Shown here: positions 1 through 11,075 of the stretch, piece by piece
How the letters are laid out: each line of letters begins with the position of its first letter
How positions within the stretch are numbered: position 1 is the stretch's first letter
NCBI RefSeq assembly: GCF_024139115.2
Contig: NW_026943133.1
Span: 62,001-126,000 of the forward strand
DNA: 64,000 nt
Reading direction: 5' to 3'
Source: Armigeres subalbatus
Taxonomy: Eukaryota; Arthropoda; Insecta; Diptera; Culicidae
Notes under the pieces: model-generated
What the model was told of the DNA's origin: nothing
Database searches by the model: none
The model's input: only the letters and a program-made list of their open reading frames with translations
Made by a program: the position numbers and the translations under genes

Positions 1-49
1 AGAAAGGGATTATTACGGCTAGATTTTTTACTTTAGCTTTTAAAAGTTA

Positions 50-336
50 CCGTGGACCCCCGATAATTTGAACGGTACCTCATTCAAATTAACGGGGTTC
101 ATTTTTAATTTGAACTTCTGGTTACTCTATAAGCATCAGAAAAACTGGTTTCTGGCTGCTCTCTTTGCTTGTTTGTTTTGATTCTGCGTTCCATTTCACG
201 ATGTTCCATTTTTCTTCTCTCGATTCCACGTGGTAAATGACGTTTGAACCATTTTTAATTTGAACGATGTTCAAACTAACGGGGTTCAAATTAAAGTGTT
301 CAGATTGAAAACGGTCATATTACCGGGGGTCCACGG
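50..336. mobile_element. MITE, TA-flanked, copy 1
   Basis: A 287-bp element has terminal inverted repeats starting CCGTGGACCCCCG and ending CGGGGGTCCACGG, with TA on both sides (48-49 and 337-338). It has no coding capacity. A nearly identical copy lies at 7189-7477. TA target duplications and short inverted ends fit a non-autonomous Tc1/mariner-type element; the superfamily is inferred. Confidence 0.85.
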
Positions 337-338
337 TA

Positions 339-1247
339 TATAAAAGTAAAGAGTTAGCCGCAGCTTTTCTGTAAAAAAAATTGTGTCCATTTGCTAAAAT
401 AATTGATGTGGCAAAGATATTGATGGTTTTTACTGTGTTTTAATCTTTCAGTTTTGGATCTATGAATCAAATATCGAAATTAATAAATATTAAACAGTCA
501 ACAGCCGTCAACATGAAAGTCGATTTGGTCAGATTTCAAGGATTTATTTAGTACCGGCCTTTATTTTGGATTCTACTGCACCGTGGAGTGAAGTGGAATG
601 AACGATACCTTATTACGGATTCCAAGTAAGTGAAACAACTGCTATTATGGTTTCTACTCCACCTCTATTCTCGCTGCGCAGAGTACAGAGTATCCACTTC
701 AATGTAAAAATTACTAAATACAATATTGCTTGTATAAAGAGCTCTAAAAGAGCTACATAATTTCCTTAAATAATTTTAAATTGGAAAGAAAAGGAATGGT
801 GTATCATTCAAAAAGTCGGAGCACTAAACAGCATGCATGATCATGAAGGTGGCCCGCCCTTAATTTCGGAGAAAAACGCTACAAATATAAACGATGAACC
901 TGATAATCTAAGTAACTCATAGAAATGTTTTTATTTCAGCTCTCTCGACCTCTACAAAGCTTTTAATTTTCATGTGTATCTGTATCTGTTCTTATTTGTA
1001 AATTTGTTAAAATAGGAAACAAATCAACCTTATTTTTCCGATTAGCGAATGCGCCATTAATCGGTTTCCATCATATGACCTGGAACGAACAAATGAAATC
1101 AAATAGTATGCATTAGTAAATGTGCCAAATAAAACGCTACAGAAAAAGTGAATTTTGCAATATTGCTATCCCAGATTTTTGGTCCAATTCAAGCGAGATC
1201 GATCTGCAATAAAACCGAGCGTCAATACGTTTTGCTCACAAAGAAAA
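339..1247. other. AT-rich intergenic stretch downstream of the U2A' gene
   Basis: No coding region or clear repeat was recognised. On the minus strand an AATAAA hexamer (plus-strand TTTATT at 930-935) lies about 310 bp past the U2A' stop and could be its polyadenylation signal. This is a candidate only. Confidence 0.4.
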
Positions 1248-2255
1248 TCATTCATTTTGGAACCTCCTGCTGTATATTGTCCTGTCGAACCACGCGTATC
1301 CGTTGCCTAAAAAGAATAAAAAATATCGCAACTGAACAAACGTTTCAATTTACCATTGAAGTTGAAATCGCCCGTTATTTGCCCCGACTGCAGCATCCTG
1401 GTTAACCGTTCCACCTCGTGCAAATTCGTGGCCCGCTTGATGGCTTCTTTGATCCTCTGAATGTCGGCTGTCGTCGCATTTTGAACCATCGGTTTATCCA
1501 CTGCCGGCATCGCAAGCTTCGCCTTTCTCATGATCTCTCTCTGCAGCTCTTTACCCTTCTTGCTTTTGAACAGCTCCTTGGCCGCTTCCCGTTCCTTCAA
1601 TTTGATTTTTCTAAAATCCAACAGCCGCAAATTGGGAAACCGAAAAGCCACATATTCTCGGTAATACTGTTTCGTTGAGACGGGATTCGTCAACAACGAG
1701 AGGGTTTGCAACTTGGGCAGTTTTGTGAGCGGTTCTAAATCTCCAAGCTCTTGAACGTTGTTTCCCGTCAGTATTACGCTTTCCAAATTTGGCAACGATT
1801 CATGCAGAGTATCAATAACTCTCCTAAAAAATTGAAGCAATGTAATAAAAGAATTTTATTTGTTATTATGAATATTCTGCTATAAATTAAAAACTGGAGA
1901 AAACAGTGTCTCCTCTCCTCTTGTCTCCTCTATGAAGATTTAATTAGGACTTACACAATCCGGTTATTGTTCAGCAGTAAACATTTCAGTCTAGGTAAAT
2001 GTGGAAATCCATCTAACTTGCGAATATCGTTATCCGAAAAATCGATCGTATCAAACTGATCCAACGTTGCTCCCATGTTTTCGATTTGTGGTATTTTGTA
2101 TCCTGCCAAAAGTCCAAACATTCCGCTCAAAATGTTAACCTCAACACATCTTTGAGTCATAAACATCACTTACCGCGTAGATCTAATTCACGATCCCGAC
2201 AGGGATTCATATACTGCATTGATTGATTAATCAGATCCGGCGTAAGTTTAACCAT
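1248..2255 (-). CDS. SNRPA1: U2 small nuclear ribonucleoprotein A' (U2A'), four exons
   Basis: U2A' is a leucine-rich-repeat protein that binds U2 snRNA with U2B'' and helps U2 snRNP recognise the branch point in the nucleus. Exons, read on the minus strand, are 2255-2174, 2102-1955, 1823-1354 and 1306-1248. Introns of 71, 131 and 47 bp all have GT-AG ends and the phases join correctly. The total is 759 nt, or 252 residues, close to the fly and human proteins. The protein starts MVKLTPDLINQS, as expected for the family. It carries the block RGYKIPQIENMGATLDQFD, then LRRs (IDFSDNDIRKLDGFP, LTGNNVQELGDL), the LRR-cap region (NPVSTKQYYREY) and a basic helical tail (RIKEAIKRA, EVERL, LQSGQI). The last short intron is the least certain part: without it the frame simply runs to a stop at 1307 (248 residues). 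Identity is very secure; the C-terminus is not. Confidence 0.95.
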
Positions 2256-2928
2256 TTTAGTTGAGATTTACTAAAGAGGAATGATATTGATTGAATCTCG
2301 GTTTGTATTTATTCAGGTAAAAACTTGAGAAACGCCGCATTCACTTTTCTATTTTTTATGTGACAACTTCGACAACTTGACGTTTACCTGATGCCATCAG
2401 ATCACCCATCACACGCAACGCAGTCTCGCGGTGAGATCCGCAACCGTTTCATGCGGGTGGCTGGCCCCAGTGCAAATAGTATGCGAAAAGACTCATGGGT
2501 CTGTTCAAATATTACGTATAACGCAATAGGGGGTGGGGGGTTGTTTGATTTTTGTTACGCTTTGTTACAAAAGATATTTTAGTTACTAGATAAAGATTGT
2601 CGCTTCGGTTCCCTTTGTTCTCCTGTCCGGAACATGTTGGGTACCAAGCTGTCAAATCGTATGGATTTTCCATCTTTGACAATAAGCTACCCTATCCTCG
2701 CCAGCAAAAGATGTTCCGGACAGCGACGACAGTGCCAATCTTTAATATAGTAACTAAAATATATTTTTTTGTTACGCAAAATATAGGAGGTGGGGTTCTT
2801 CGAAATATTGTTACAAATTATTTGCATAGTAACAAATTATTTGCATAGAGAAAAAATATTTTAAAAATTGAAAAAATATTCATTATGTTTGAAAAAGCAT
2901 GAAATATAATGGCTGGTGCAATAACAGT
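2256..2928. other. Intergenic stretch upstream of U2A'
   Basis: It should contain the U2A' promoter and 5'UTR (minus strand), but no core promoter motif can be assigned with confidence. A G-run (GGGGGTGGGGGG) near 2528-2540 and a short direct repeat (ACAAATTATTTGCATAG, twice around 2813-2848) are visible. No coding region was recognised. Confidence 0.4.
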
Positions 2929-3450
2929 TTATTGATTCGCTCTATGAGGGGTTATGAGAAAACCGGGTGGGCTGATGAGATGTGGTCCAAGATAGATTTT
3001 ACACTGCTGCTGGGGACACCATATCCGCCCAAAGTACAGCTGCCAGTTGTAGAAAATGTTTCTGCTTGAATTAGCCTCTGCTGCTGTCATCGATTTTCTA
3101 AAACATGCAATTACGTCAATACCAACAGCACAATAATCATTTGCTTCCAGCATCACTTACCGCTATTCCGGGGAATCTGCTGATCACAAAAACAATCGTA
3201 ACTGAACTTTAGTACCGGAGAGTGCAGGAATTTTATCGCCGGCCGTCGGCTAAATGCATGTCAAATTTTGCCAGATCTTTCACGATCGAGAACGGAGTTT
3301 CAACCAGCGAAAATCATTGGGAAGCGAGCTGCGCAGTTCTTTTAAGGGTGCTCCGCCTTCTGCTGTTCCTATAAGGATGACAGAGGAAGTGCCATGAATG
3401 TTAGAGGAGCGGATCTTTATTTAAACTTACCTATTGACCGGGTGCATGCA
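2929..3450 (-). CDS. Candidate small spliced gene, unknown product
   Basis: The minus strand shows three exon-like blocks joined by canonical signals. A donor at 3430/3429 and acceptor at 3370/3369 give a 62-bp intron. A donor at 3160/3159 and acceptor at 3099/3098 give a 63-bp intron. The last block carries a 53-residue frame starting at an ATG at 3090 (MTAAEANSSRN, rich in aromatic residues) and ending at 2929. Skipping the middle block joins the first and last in frame from an ATG at about 3446, giving about 61 residues. Including it closes the frame after 23 residues. The product is not recognised. The two intron sizes are typical of insects, which supports a transcript, but the coding status is inference. 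It lies upstream of U2A' on the same strand. Confidence 0.3.
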
Positions 3451-3600
3451 ACGGCTGTAATTCCATGGGTATCCGTATCCGTTAGGTCGGAAAGGTGTTT
3501 ATTTATTCGTGCGCTAAGGTGAAGCTAATTGTAAATAATTTTAGCTTATGAAACTTCGGCAACTTCCCCAAAACGGATTTATTGGTCTGATCCTGGTTTT

Positions 3601-3722
3601 CATCTGTCATAAGACGAGTTTAAACAATCCCATTGAATTCCACCACTTAATTGTATCCTGACAGATACGTATTTCGACCTCAACAGTAAGGCCGTCTTCA
3701 GTGTCTTGTACTTGACTCGACT
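3601..3722 (-). repeat. Interspersed repeat family R1, copy 1
   Basis: The copy carries the family core read on the minus strand: GACACTGAAGACG, then CGAAATACGTATCTG, then a GTGGAATTCAATGGGATT-type block and CGTCTTATGAC. At least seven other full or partial copies are in the window (22.4, 23.0, 23.2, 25.4, 43.6, 51.2, 54.6 and 56.3 kb). I cannot name the family. Confidence 0.8.
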
Positions 3723-4180
3723 CAAAATCAAAATAATTTTCTTATCTGGTTTTCATGTCAATTTTTATTTTTTCACCCAAATATGAGTAAATTAGTTTAC
3801 CCATATCTTGGTAAAGTCATATTACAAACCATTTGAGTGAAATTGCCTGATTTTCTCAGTACAATTCACTCATAATATGAGTAAAGTTTGCAGTACCCAA
3901 AAATGGGTGATTAAAGTACCCATAAATAGGTAAACTGATCTAAGCGTGTACACAAATGACCTTTATGTGGTGAGTTATTCTTTGGATTGACAACCTTGTT
4001 TATTCTGCAGGGCAGTTTGTATGTTTTGACCTTCCTAAAGATTTTTTTATTGGCCACGCAAAATTTGAACAACTTTTCATAACAATGACCAAAGTCTTTC
4101 GTTTTTTCATAGCAACAAGCCATAAATATGCTTATTGATCTGTACTGATGAAAATGTCAACATTCCATCAAAGTTTTGAG
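3723..4180. other. AT-rich stretch with ACCCA/TGGGT palindromes
   Basis: Between about 3770 and 3945 there are several copies of ATGAGTAAA/TTTACCCAT and of the palindrome ACCCAAAAATGGGT in both orientations, suggesting a decayed foldback element. No coding region was recognised. Confidence 0.35.
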
Positions 4181-4184
4181 ATAT

Positions 4185-5240
4185 TATGATTTGAAGTTAT
4201 TGCCTCAATATGGGGACACTTGATCCCTCATTAGTCTTCCATACAAAAATTTGACGAAAAAATTCAAAAAAATATAAATCTGCTCTTAGGCTTCTAATTT
4301 TTTGTAGATTTGACGGATTTGATGAAGGTTTGGCAGGAAAAATTATTTATTGCGTAGATCTCATAGAAAGGGGATCAAGTCTCCCCAAATTTTAAAATAG
4401 CATGTGCTGTCGAATTCAATAACAAAAATCGTTCATGTATACGCACAGCAACTCGATAATTCCGCGTATTTTGAAGGGAAAATATTTAAAAAACCTGAGG
4501 GCACCTTTCTAATTTTATCAAAGCAAGTTCTTGGAGAGGGATCAATTTCCCCCGAATATTTTCAAAGTCGATTTTTGACAGCTCTCCAAAAAATCGATTG
4601 TGTATCAATAACAACAATAATTTAAGGACTGTAATACATCAGTGAAGTTACATACTATATTTCTCAGAGAGTCTGTGTGGAAATCGCGTATGTTTATTTA
4701 CTTTTGGCTGTGATACATCGGAAATCAAAAAAAGGGATCAAGTCTACCCAGTCTCCCCTAAAGTTGCACAAACCCCCATATATTTTTTGATGGTTGATGG
4801 TGCTCAATTTGGCGCTTCGGTCGTTCGTGTGTGATATTGTTGGTCGAATAAATTGATTGTTCGTGCCGTTGTTGGTAAAATCTGATGAATGTTTGAATAA
4901 ACGAGAAGTGGAGTCAATGTTGGTCAAACTGCCTGACCGTGTGTACGTTACACGGAAGCTTGAGAGTACACGCAAAAAAAATATCGCAGTCAAAACTACC
5001 ATTCCGAGGGTTATTTTAAGAATATGCACCGACGATTTTCAGCAGAAAACAAACCCGTTTGATTTTACCATGCGCGCAGTAAAAATCAACTGTGGCCCTT
5101 GCGGAATGTTGTCACTTGAACTGAAACAGTGGTGAATTTGTCTGAAACCATGGTAAAATTTACTGAAATTCCATGGTTGTTTTGAAAACAGAGTGTAGTC
5201 TACGAAATAGTAGTTTCTACCACGGAATTTTTTTCAGTGT
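4185..5240. repeat. Diverged repeat with GGGATCAAGTCT motifs, copy 1
   Basis: Repeated blocks of the type GGGGATCAAGTCTCCCC occur at about 4200, 4372, 4538 and 4735. They are followed at 4860-4975 by a segment (GTGGAGTCAATGTTGGTCAA) that matches 10625-10665. The same two blocks recur together at 10400-10670, so this is a dispersed family. The open frames inside it on both strands are shadows and share no known domain. Confidence 0.55.
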
Positions 5241-5244
5241 ACCC

Positions 5245-5570
5245 ACACTGAACCAAAACAAAATCCCGAAAGCATCGGAACATTGATTCGCTCAAGCCCT
5301 TTAACGAAAATCAGACGCTTTTCGGATGATTGTCAGTTGGCTGCTTCTGAACTGGATGAAAATCATGCATATGTGAATCATCCATATTGCGTACACTCTG
5401 AAATAAATTAAAACCAAATAGTATAAATTTCATGCTAAATCGCTATTTGCCTGGTTGACCCCAGCTTCGATTAAGTTATGGTTATTCATGGTTAGTATAA
5501 CTTTGACAAAAACGAAGTTTAGTATAATATAGCTATATTTAATATAGTTTAACTTATATTTATTTATAAA
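5245..5570. other. Unassigned AT-rich stretch
   Basis: No gene or repeat was recognised beyond simple AT-rich sequence near 5510-5565. Confidence 0.4.
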
Positions 5571-7556
5571 TGGTATCCAGTTTTTTGCGCTCGATAATGG
5601 CGGCCGAATGAGTGCCTTTTTGACATTCAAGAGGTAGAAAATATTTACATATTTTAATCAATGTAGGCCTTGAATCATTGGAAAACATTGGCACTCATCT
5701 GTTATCAACAAATATATGTATTTGACATGTTCCATTATATCATTCAAGGAATTGGTAATTCTCCTATGGATTTTTGGTCATAATTTCATTTTATTTTCTA
5801 GCATAACTGCAAATTTACAAGCATGTTTCTGCTTTATAAGACCTACTTGAGCAGAACCCCAGAACCCCCTGATTCACCGGAGCGAGCTTGGGAGCGAGTC
5901 AACGGCGGTGGGGTGGATATGACTCCGTATCATCGAATAATGCCGTAGGACGGAGGTCTCGATCGGCTATTCACTGGCGTCGGTGATGGCGTCTATTTGC
6001 GATCCCAATGGTGGCCGCATGGATGCTAGGAAGGGTTCACGTTCAGACGGGGCACGCGGCAGCAGGTTTGATAATACCGGAGTGCAGAGGATTACGACCC
6101 TAGATCGTATACCTACTTTCGGGGGCTCCGTTTGATGGACCAACGTAGCTAGATATACAATTCAAAGGCACGTGAATTACTAAGGAATGGCAACCTCCGA
6201 ATATGCGGGGCGCTATAATTGATCACCTGCACTTCAGATGCACAAGAAAAACTCGAGGCTAGTTTAGCCACAATAGCTCCATAACTTTCTGGTTGGAAAT
6301 TTGGGAAAATAAAACTCACTACAGCTCAACTCAATCGTCACTGAAATGTGCTTTTCTTAGGTCAAAAATTCCTATTCTACTATTTTGATGCCTCTCGAGT
6401 AAACAGTAAACAGTCGATCCCTCATTGCTTTTATCTTCTTGCATCCTTGAACTGGATCAATGGATCTCGTCACCCACTAGGCAACCAAATAATGTAATCG
6501 AACATGGTGCGCCTCGCGCATATATCGACTGAATCATGCGCATCAATATAAAACGACCGTTGGAGCTCATGAATCCACTTCACAATATGATACCTGTTGG
6601 GAATAGTCACGGACCTTCCCAACATATTCTTTACTTCACCTTTTCAAAATTGCCAGTTTAACCAACAATTAGTTGAAACTTCTTAACAATACTCTATTTT
6701 CCCGTAATCATGATTTATTTGTTACCCGCCCCGGTAACAGGCTAGTAGTGCCAAGTTGACCAAGAATCAAGGTGGATAAGTGGATAAGCGTGGGAAATAC
6801 AAGACGTGCCTATCTAAGTACATGCAAATCAGTGAAAATAATGCTCAAAAGCCACCTTGAAAAATTGTTAGATTTTAGTAAGTCGAGCGTAGTAAATCCA
6901 TTCTGACACTTCCTGGCTATCGCCTCACTCAGGTGTCTAGTTGCAAATTTTCTTTCCCTTAGAAAGGACTGATTGTCATTATCATACATTTATCGATATC
7001 CTATGGCTTCTACTCTAGGAATAGTTATTCCTAGAAAATACAATAAAATCATTATAAAAAAGCATTATGAGAGTATCAAACCCATGAACAACGTAAAGGA
7101 AAATTTTTGATTGGTATTCTGTCTGTTTGTTGATACCGGGTGAGTGCCAATGTTTTTTAATAAGTCAAAGCCTGCATTGATTGAAATACCGTGGACCCCC
7201 GATAATTTGAACGGTACCTCATTCAAATTAACGGGGTTCATTTTTAATTTGAACTTCTGGTTACTCTATTTGCATCAGAAAAACTGGTTTCTGGCTGCTC
7301 TCTTTGCTGGTTTGTTTTGATTCTGCATTCCGTTTCACGATGTTCCATTTTTCTTTTCTCGATTCCACGTGTTAAATGACGTTTGAACTATTTTTAATTT
7401 GAACGATGTTCAAACGAACGGGGTTCAAATTAAAAAGTGTTCAGATTAAAAGCGGTCATATTACCGGGGGTCCACGGTATGTAAATATTTTCTACCTCCT
7501 GAATGTCAAAAAGGCACTCACGCGGCCGCCATTATCGAGCGCAAAATACTGGATAA
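5571..7556. mobile_element. 2-kb region bounded by inverted arms
   Basis: The left arm (about 5571-5725) and right arm (about 7121-7187 continued at 7480-7556) are inverted copies of one another. They share GCGCTCGATAATGGCGGCC, TGAGTGCCTTTTTGACATTC and AACATTGGCACTCA. The right arm is split by MITE copy 2. The interior has a GC-rich block (about 5855-6240) unlike its surroundings and no intact reading frame. This could be one foldback-ended transposon or two oppositely oriented insertions of one repeat; the absence of a clear target duplication leaves this open. Confidence 0.55.
7189..7477. mobile_element. MITE, TA-flanked, copy 2
   Basis: A 289-bp element is nearly identical to the one at 50-336, with the same inverted ends and TA at 7187-7188 and 7478-7479. 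It sits inside the right arm of the 5571-7556 region and is therefore younger than that arm. Confidence 0.88.
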
Positions 7557-7560
7557 GATC

Positions 7561-7970
7561 CCGTTTTTTTGTTAATTTTTGTTCTAAAAATAAGAAGAAA
7601 AAGCATTGTGCAAAATTGTAAAATAATGTTGGATTATTTATTTAGAATAATATTTATAAATATTTATAATGTTTGCCCAATGGATTTACATTTTACATAT
7701 AGTTTGCTGTTGAACGGGAATCGCTAGAACCAGAATGAACCAAGGCATGCATAATATTGAAAACAGAATCCGTTGCGGTGTCTATTAATGAAACTCATTG
7801 CTGTCTGTGGAAGGAAACCGGACGAGAATTGAATAGTTGATGTCGTGATTCCGTGATTTCTATCTGCGGAAATTTTGGAAAAATATAAACAATGTTAGAA
7901 ATGTGGATTATCCCATGCTAGGTAAATTACAAACCGCTGGCAAAGTTGACAACACTCCCTCTAATTCCTT
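7561..7970. other. Unassigned stretch between two repeats
   Basis: AT-rich sequence with no recognised gene or repeat. Confidence 0.4.
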
Positions 7971-9327
7971 CACACTTAGAAATTATGACCGAATTCGGTT
8001 GTATTTTTAACCGTACTAGATCGGTTCACCATTAAAGAACCGAACAATCGTTCAAAGTCAAAATTGTTTTTAATTGAAACCCGAGTTTCGGTATAATTGG
8101 AAATAATTTGACAGTTCAGCATGTTAGATGAACCGAACACTCCGGTTAACCGGTTGCCTGTACGAGTTCGGTGCACTAAAACCGAGAAAACTCGGTTTCA
8201 AACCGTTTTGACGTATATCGCAACCGAGAAACTCGGTTGACATATCAGTCGTGCAGTCTAGAAGTTAAACGTCAGCCATTTTTTTAATTGCGTGCCTAGA
8301 AGTTTTTCTCGCAGTTTTTCAATAATTATTTGAAAAAAAGTAAACCGAAGTTATTATTCGAAAAAAAGTAAACCGAAGAGAGGAAAATGAAGATGAAGAG
8401 AAAGAAGAGTGGCGTGTTTGAGTGGATATAGCGAGGATATAGGTAAGAGAAATTATACATGATTTTTTTTATGAAACACCATTTTTTTTCTAATTCCAGG
8501 CAGACGAAGATTTTACTAGAATAATTTCTAGTTGATTTTGCACCCTGTTACAGGTTTATGTTGGTCACTATGCAGTTGGTAATTGCCGCAGCGTTTGAAG
8601 TGTAGTTATGTGGTGGTGTAATGGTTAAATTTTATTGAATTCATGCATTTTTAAAAGTAACATGAATTTTTACGTGAGATATTGTTTGATATTATCAATT
8701 TCCCACCTTATCGGCCGCGACGATTTGAAATCGTCGCAAAGCAAATCATCGCCGAAATCGTCGCCAGCAAAAATGGCCATAAGATCTGTCAGATCAACTG
8801 TGAACAAAATTGTTTGATTTCAATAATCACATTATTTCCCGAAATTTAGTACTATTTTTCATGCATATTTTCATAATTTGGCTTTAAACTACCACAGATT
8901 GAAAATAATGATATTGGCGACGATTTTAAAGGTGCTTAAAAAGTGATCGGCGCGTTTTGTTACCAGCGAAACTGACAATATTATGCTGAATAAAAGTAAT
9001 GTTGATAATTGAATAAAATGAGCGTATTTTCTTATAATTATAAACATCAGCTTCATAATAACCCTGCAATATCTATGGGAACCGAATTCCGTTATTGTAA
9101 CCGAACTGTCGGTTTATTTGACATTATTCGGTTAAATTTGAAAACAACCGAACAACCGATGTTTTTTTAATGAACCGAGTATTTTCGGTCGTTTTGACAG
9201 AAAGGGCTTGTTGAATAGCTTAACGACTACTCGGTTGTTAACCATTGAACCGAGCAGACAACCGAGCGTTCAGCAGATAAAAACTCGGTTAAAATTTAAC
9301 CGAGTTCGGTCAAAATTTTTAAGTGTG
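7971..9327. mobile_element. TIR element with ACCGAG-rich ends (1357 bp)
   Basis: The ends are inverted copies: CACACTTAGAAATTATGACCG at the left, and its counterpart ending TTTTTAAGTGTG at the right, with about 40 bp of matching sequence. The outer 250-300 bp at each end are full of ACCGAG/CTCGGTT motifs in both orientations, like subterminal transposase-binding repeats. No transposase frame is visible, so it is non-autonomous. The interior has an intron-like segment (GTAAGAG donor at 8443, CAG acceptor at 8499) and a 26-bp direct repeat around 8322-8378. No clear target duplication beyond TT was found, so the superfamily is not assigned. Confidence 0.75.
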
Positions 9328-9732
9328 TTCAAATCTTTTTCCACGAACATTTCTCCACTCTGTAGTAATTGATTATATGATGAGCTGTAATGAGGGACCG
9401 ACTGTTTACTTTGATGACATTTACTTCCAGGGTGCAGCAGCAGTAAAAAGTGTAGACAACAACCACCATGTTTACGGTACTCGTCACTGAGCGGCGATAC
9501 CAGCGTTTCTATCTGTGGTGTTAAGCCTGCTACTCTATGTTATGAGATTTTCACATTTTTCACCATGAGCTCATGGAAGAATGGTAGTTGGAAATCGATA
9601 AAATGTATGGGAAAATCAAGTATTTCACAAATTTATGGAAAATGGTGGTGTTTTAGAAGAAAGTAGTGATAAGGAATGAAGTATGAGGTGAAAAGATTAA
9701 CTCCTGCACTTAGTTTGCACTAATTAGTAGTC
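9328..9732. other. Unassigned stretch
   Basis: No gene, repeat or RNA was recognised between the ACCGAG element and the next MITE. Confidence 0.4.
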
Positions 9733-9734
9733 TA

Positions 9735-9985
9735 CACTGCCAAAAATATCTATATAAGATATATGTGTCGTCGTTATAAATTTTTGCAATAGCTCCACCC
9801 TAATATAATCGATATAGAACCACACATAAATTAAATAATTGCTAATTCGAGACCACACATAAAGTTTATTTGGACATATATTTTATTAGTAGTTCGCGTG
9901 GAGAATGGTTATGTGTGCGCTGATATACATCATAAGTTAAATCTATGGATTTTTGCCAATAAATATGTGTGGATTTTTAGTAGTG
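9735..9985. mobile_element. MITE with CACTGCCAAAAAT / ATTTTTAGTAGTG ends, copy 1
   Basis: A 251-bp element has related inverted ends and TA at both boundaries (9733-9734 and 9986-9987). It contains internal ACCACACATAA repeats in both orientations. An inverted, truncated copy is at 23925-24137. Confidence 0.75.
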
Positions 9986-9987
9986 TA

Positions 9988-10395
9988 ATAGTGATGAAAT
10001 TTCGATTTTACTACCATTGAAAAAACGCCATCTCTTGCATTAATCGTTTTGTCTGGTACCTTATTAATAATAAATCACCGCTGTAAATTTTACTGTTTGA
10101 TAATTGGCATGTAAGAATGTAAGAGATTTGTTTCTTACCGTGATAAAATAATAAAGTTTTTAGCTGCAAGCAAAGCTGGATCTTGTTTGAAGCACGCCAT
10201 TTTTTTCACTCCGAACGACAACAAGTATTCTTTTGGAACATTAATTCATTGAATGCGAGCATAGATTAAACAGTAAACGTAAATAGTATACATATTAAAC
10301 TATGTATCGTATAACTTTCGAATATAATGGAAAAGATTTAATTTTAATCTAATTTCGATTTTCTTTATTTCTGAGTGTACTTTAGTTCTCAATAA
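9988..10395. other. Unassigned AT-rich stretch
   Basis: No coding region or repeat was recognised. Confidence 0.4.
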
Positions 10396-10672
10396 AACAG
10401 GGGGTGATCAAGTCTCCCCGGGGATCAAGTCTACCCACCTTCCCCTACTACAAATGCTCAAAGATGTTCGGCGAACCTTGACTCCGCCCCCGACAACTCC
10501 AACCAAAATTAAACCGTTTAATTTTTTTTCCAATCGAGCCGCCAACTGTCAAAGGGTTGTTCCTGGTTGTTCGAACAACTCCACACACGTTCAAACAAAG
10601 CAGCAACCGAAGCGTTTTCTTGGGGGCGGAGTCAATGTTCGTCAAACTGCTTGACTGGTGTGTACGTTGCAT
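10396..10672. repeat. Diverged repeat with GGGATCAAGTCT motifs, copy 2
   Basis: It contains GGGGATCAAGTCTACCC near 10422 and the GGAGTCAATGTTCGTCAA block near 10628. Both also occur at 4185-5240 in the same order. The protein-like similarity between the two regions comes from this repeat and not from a gene. Confidence 0.6.
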
Positions 10673-10681
10673 AATGCATCA

Positions 10682-10735
10682 GTCGACCGACATCATGTCG
10701 ACGCAGAGCATGTCGACATCCAAAACTAGGTCGAC
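10682..10735. promoter_or_regulatory. Four GTCGAC palindromes upstream of eIF3g
   Basis: GTCGAC occurs at 10682, 10697, 10712 and 10730, spaced 15, 15 and 18 bp. The cluster lies about 150-200 bp upstream of the eIF3g 5'UTR donor. A role in the promoter is only inferred from position and spacing. Confidence 0.3.
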
Positions 10736-10892
10736 ATAAAACTAAATTCTGACAGAACTGTCATCCGCTCGATCCCTCGATCGGCCATTTTTGTAGTGCT
10801 GGTAAAAATCGTAAGCACGAAAAAAGTTATTTTTACGGTTTTTGTGCAAAATTTCTTTATAAATAATCAGTTAAAAAGTTGCAAAAGGAAGA

Positions 10893-11072
10893 GTAAGTTC
10901 CAATCTAAACAGTGTTTTTTGTTTCACTTGAGTGAAACCTTCGCGAAGATATATTTTGTAAAATAAAATTGGTGTTAATCACGTTTCGTCATCTAACAAA
11001 ATATGCCAAGCAGACACGAAAGCATTTCGCAAGCTGTCATTTTTTTTCTCGTTGTTATTTGTCTTTCCTCAG
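10893..11072 (+). other. Probable 5'UTR intron of eIF3g
   Basis: A GTAAGT donor at 10893 and a pyrimidine-rich acceptor (TTTCCTCAG) ending at 11072 lie four bases before the eIF3g ATG. This implies a non-coding first exon ending at 10892. The start of that exon cannot be fixed from sequence alone. Confidence 0.65.
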
Positions 11073-11075
11073 ACG

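Noticed and set aside
4694..5135. Protein similarity between frames at 4.7-5.1 kb and 10.4-10.7 kb
   Set aside because: The shared residues follow from a shared non-coding repeat; frames are short and broken.
5430..7621. Similar short frames at both ends of the 5.6-7.6 kb region
   Set aside because: They are translations of the inverted arms, not a gene family.
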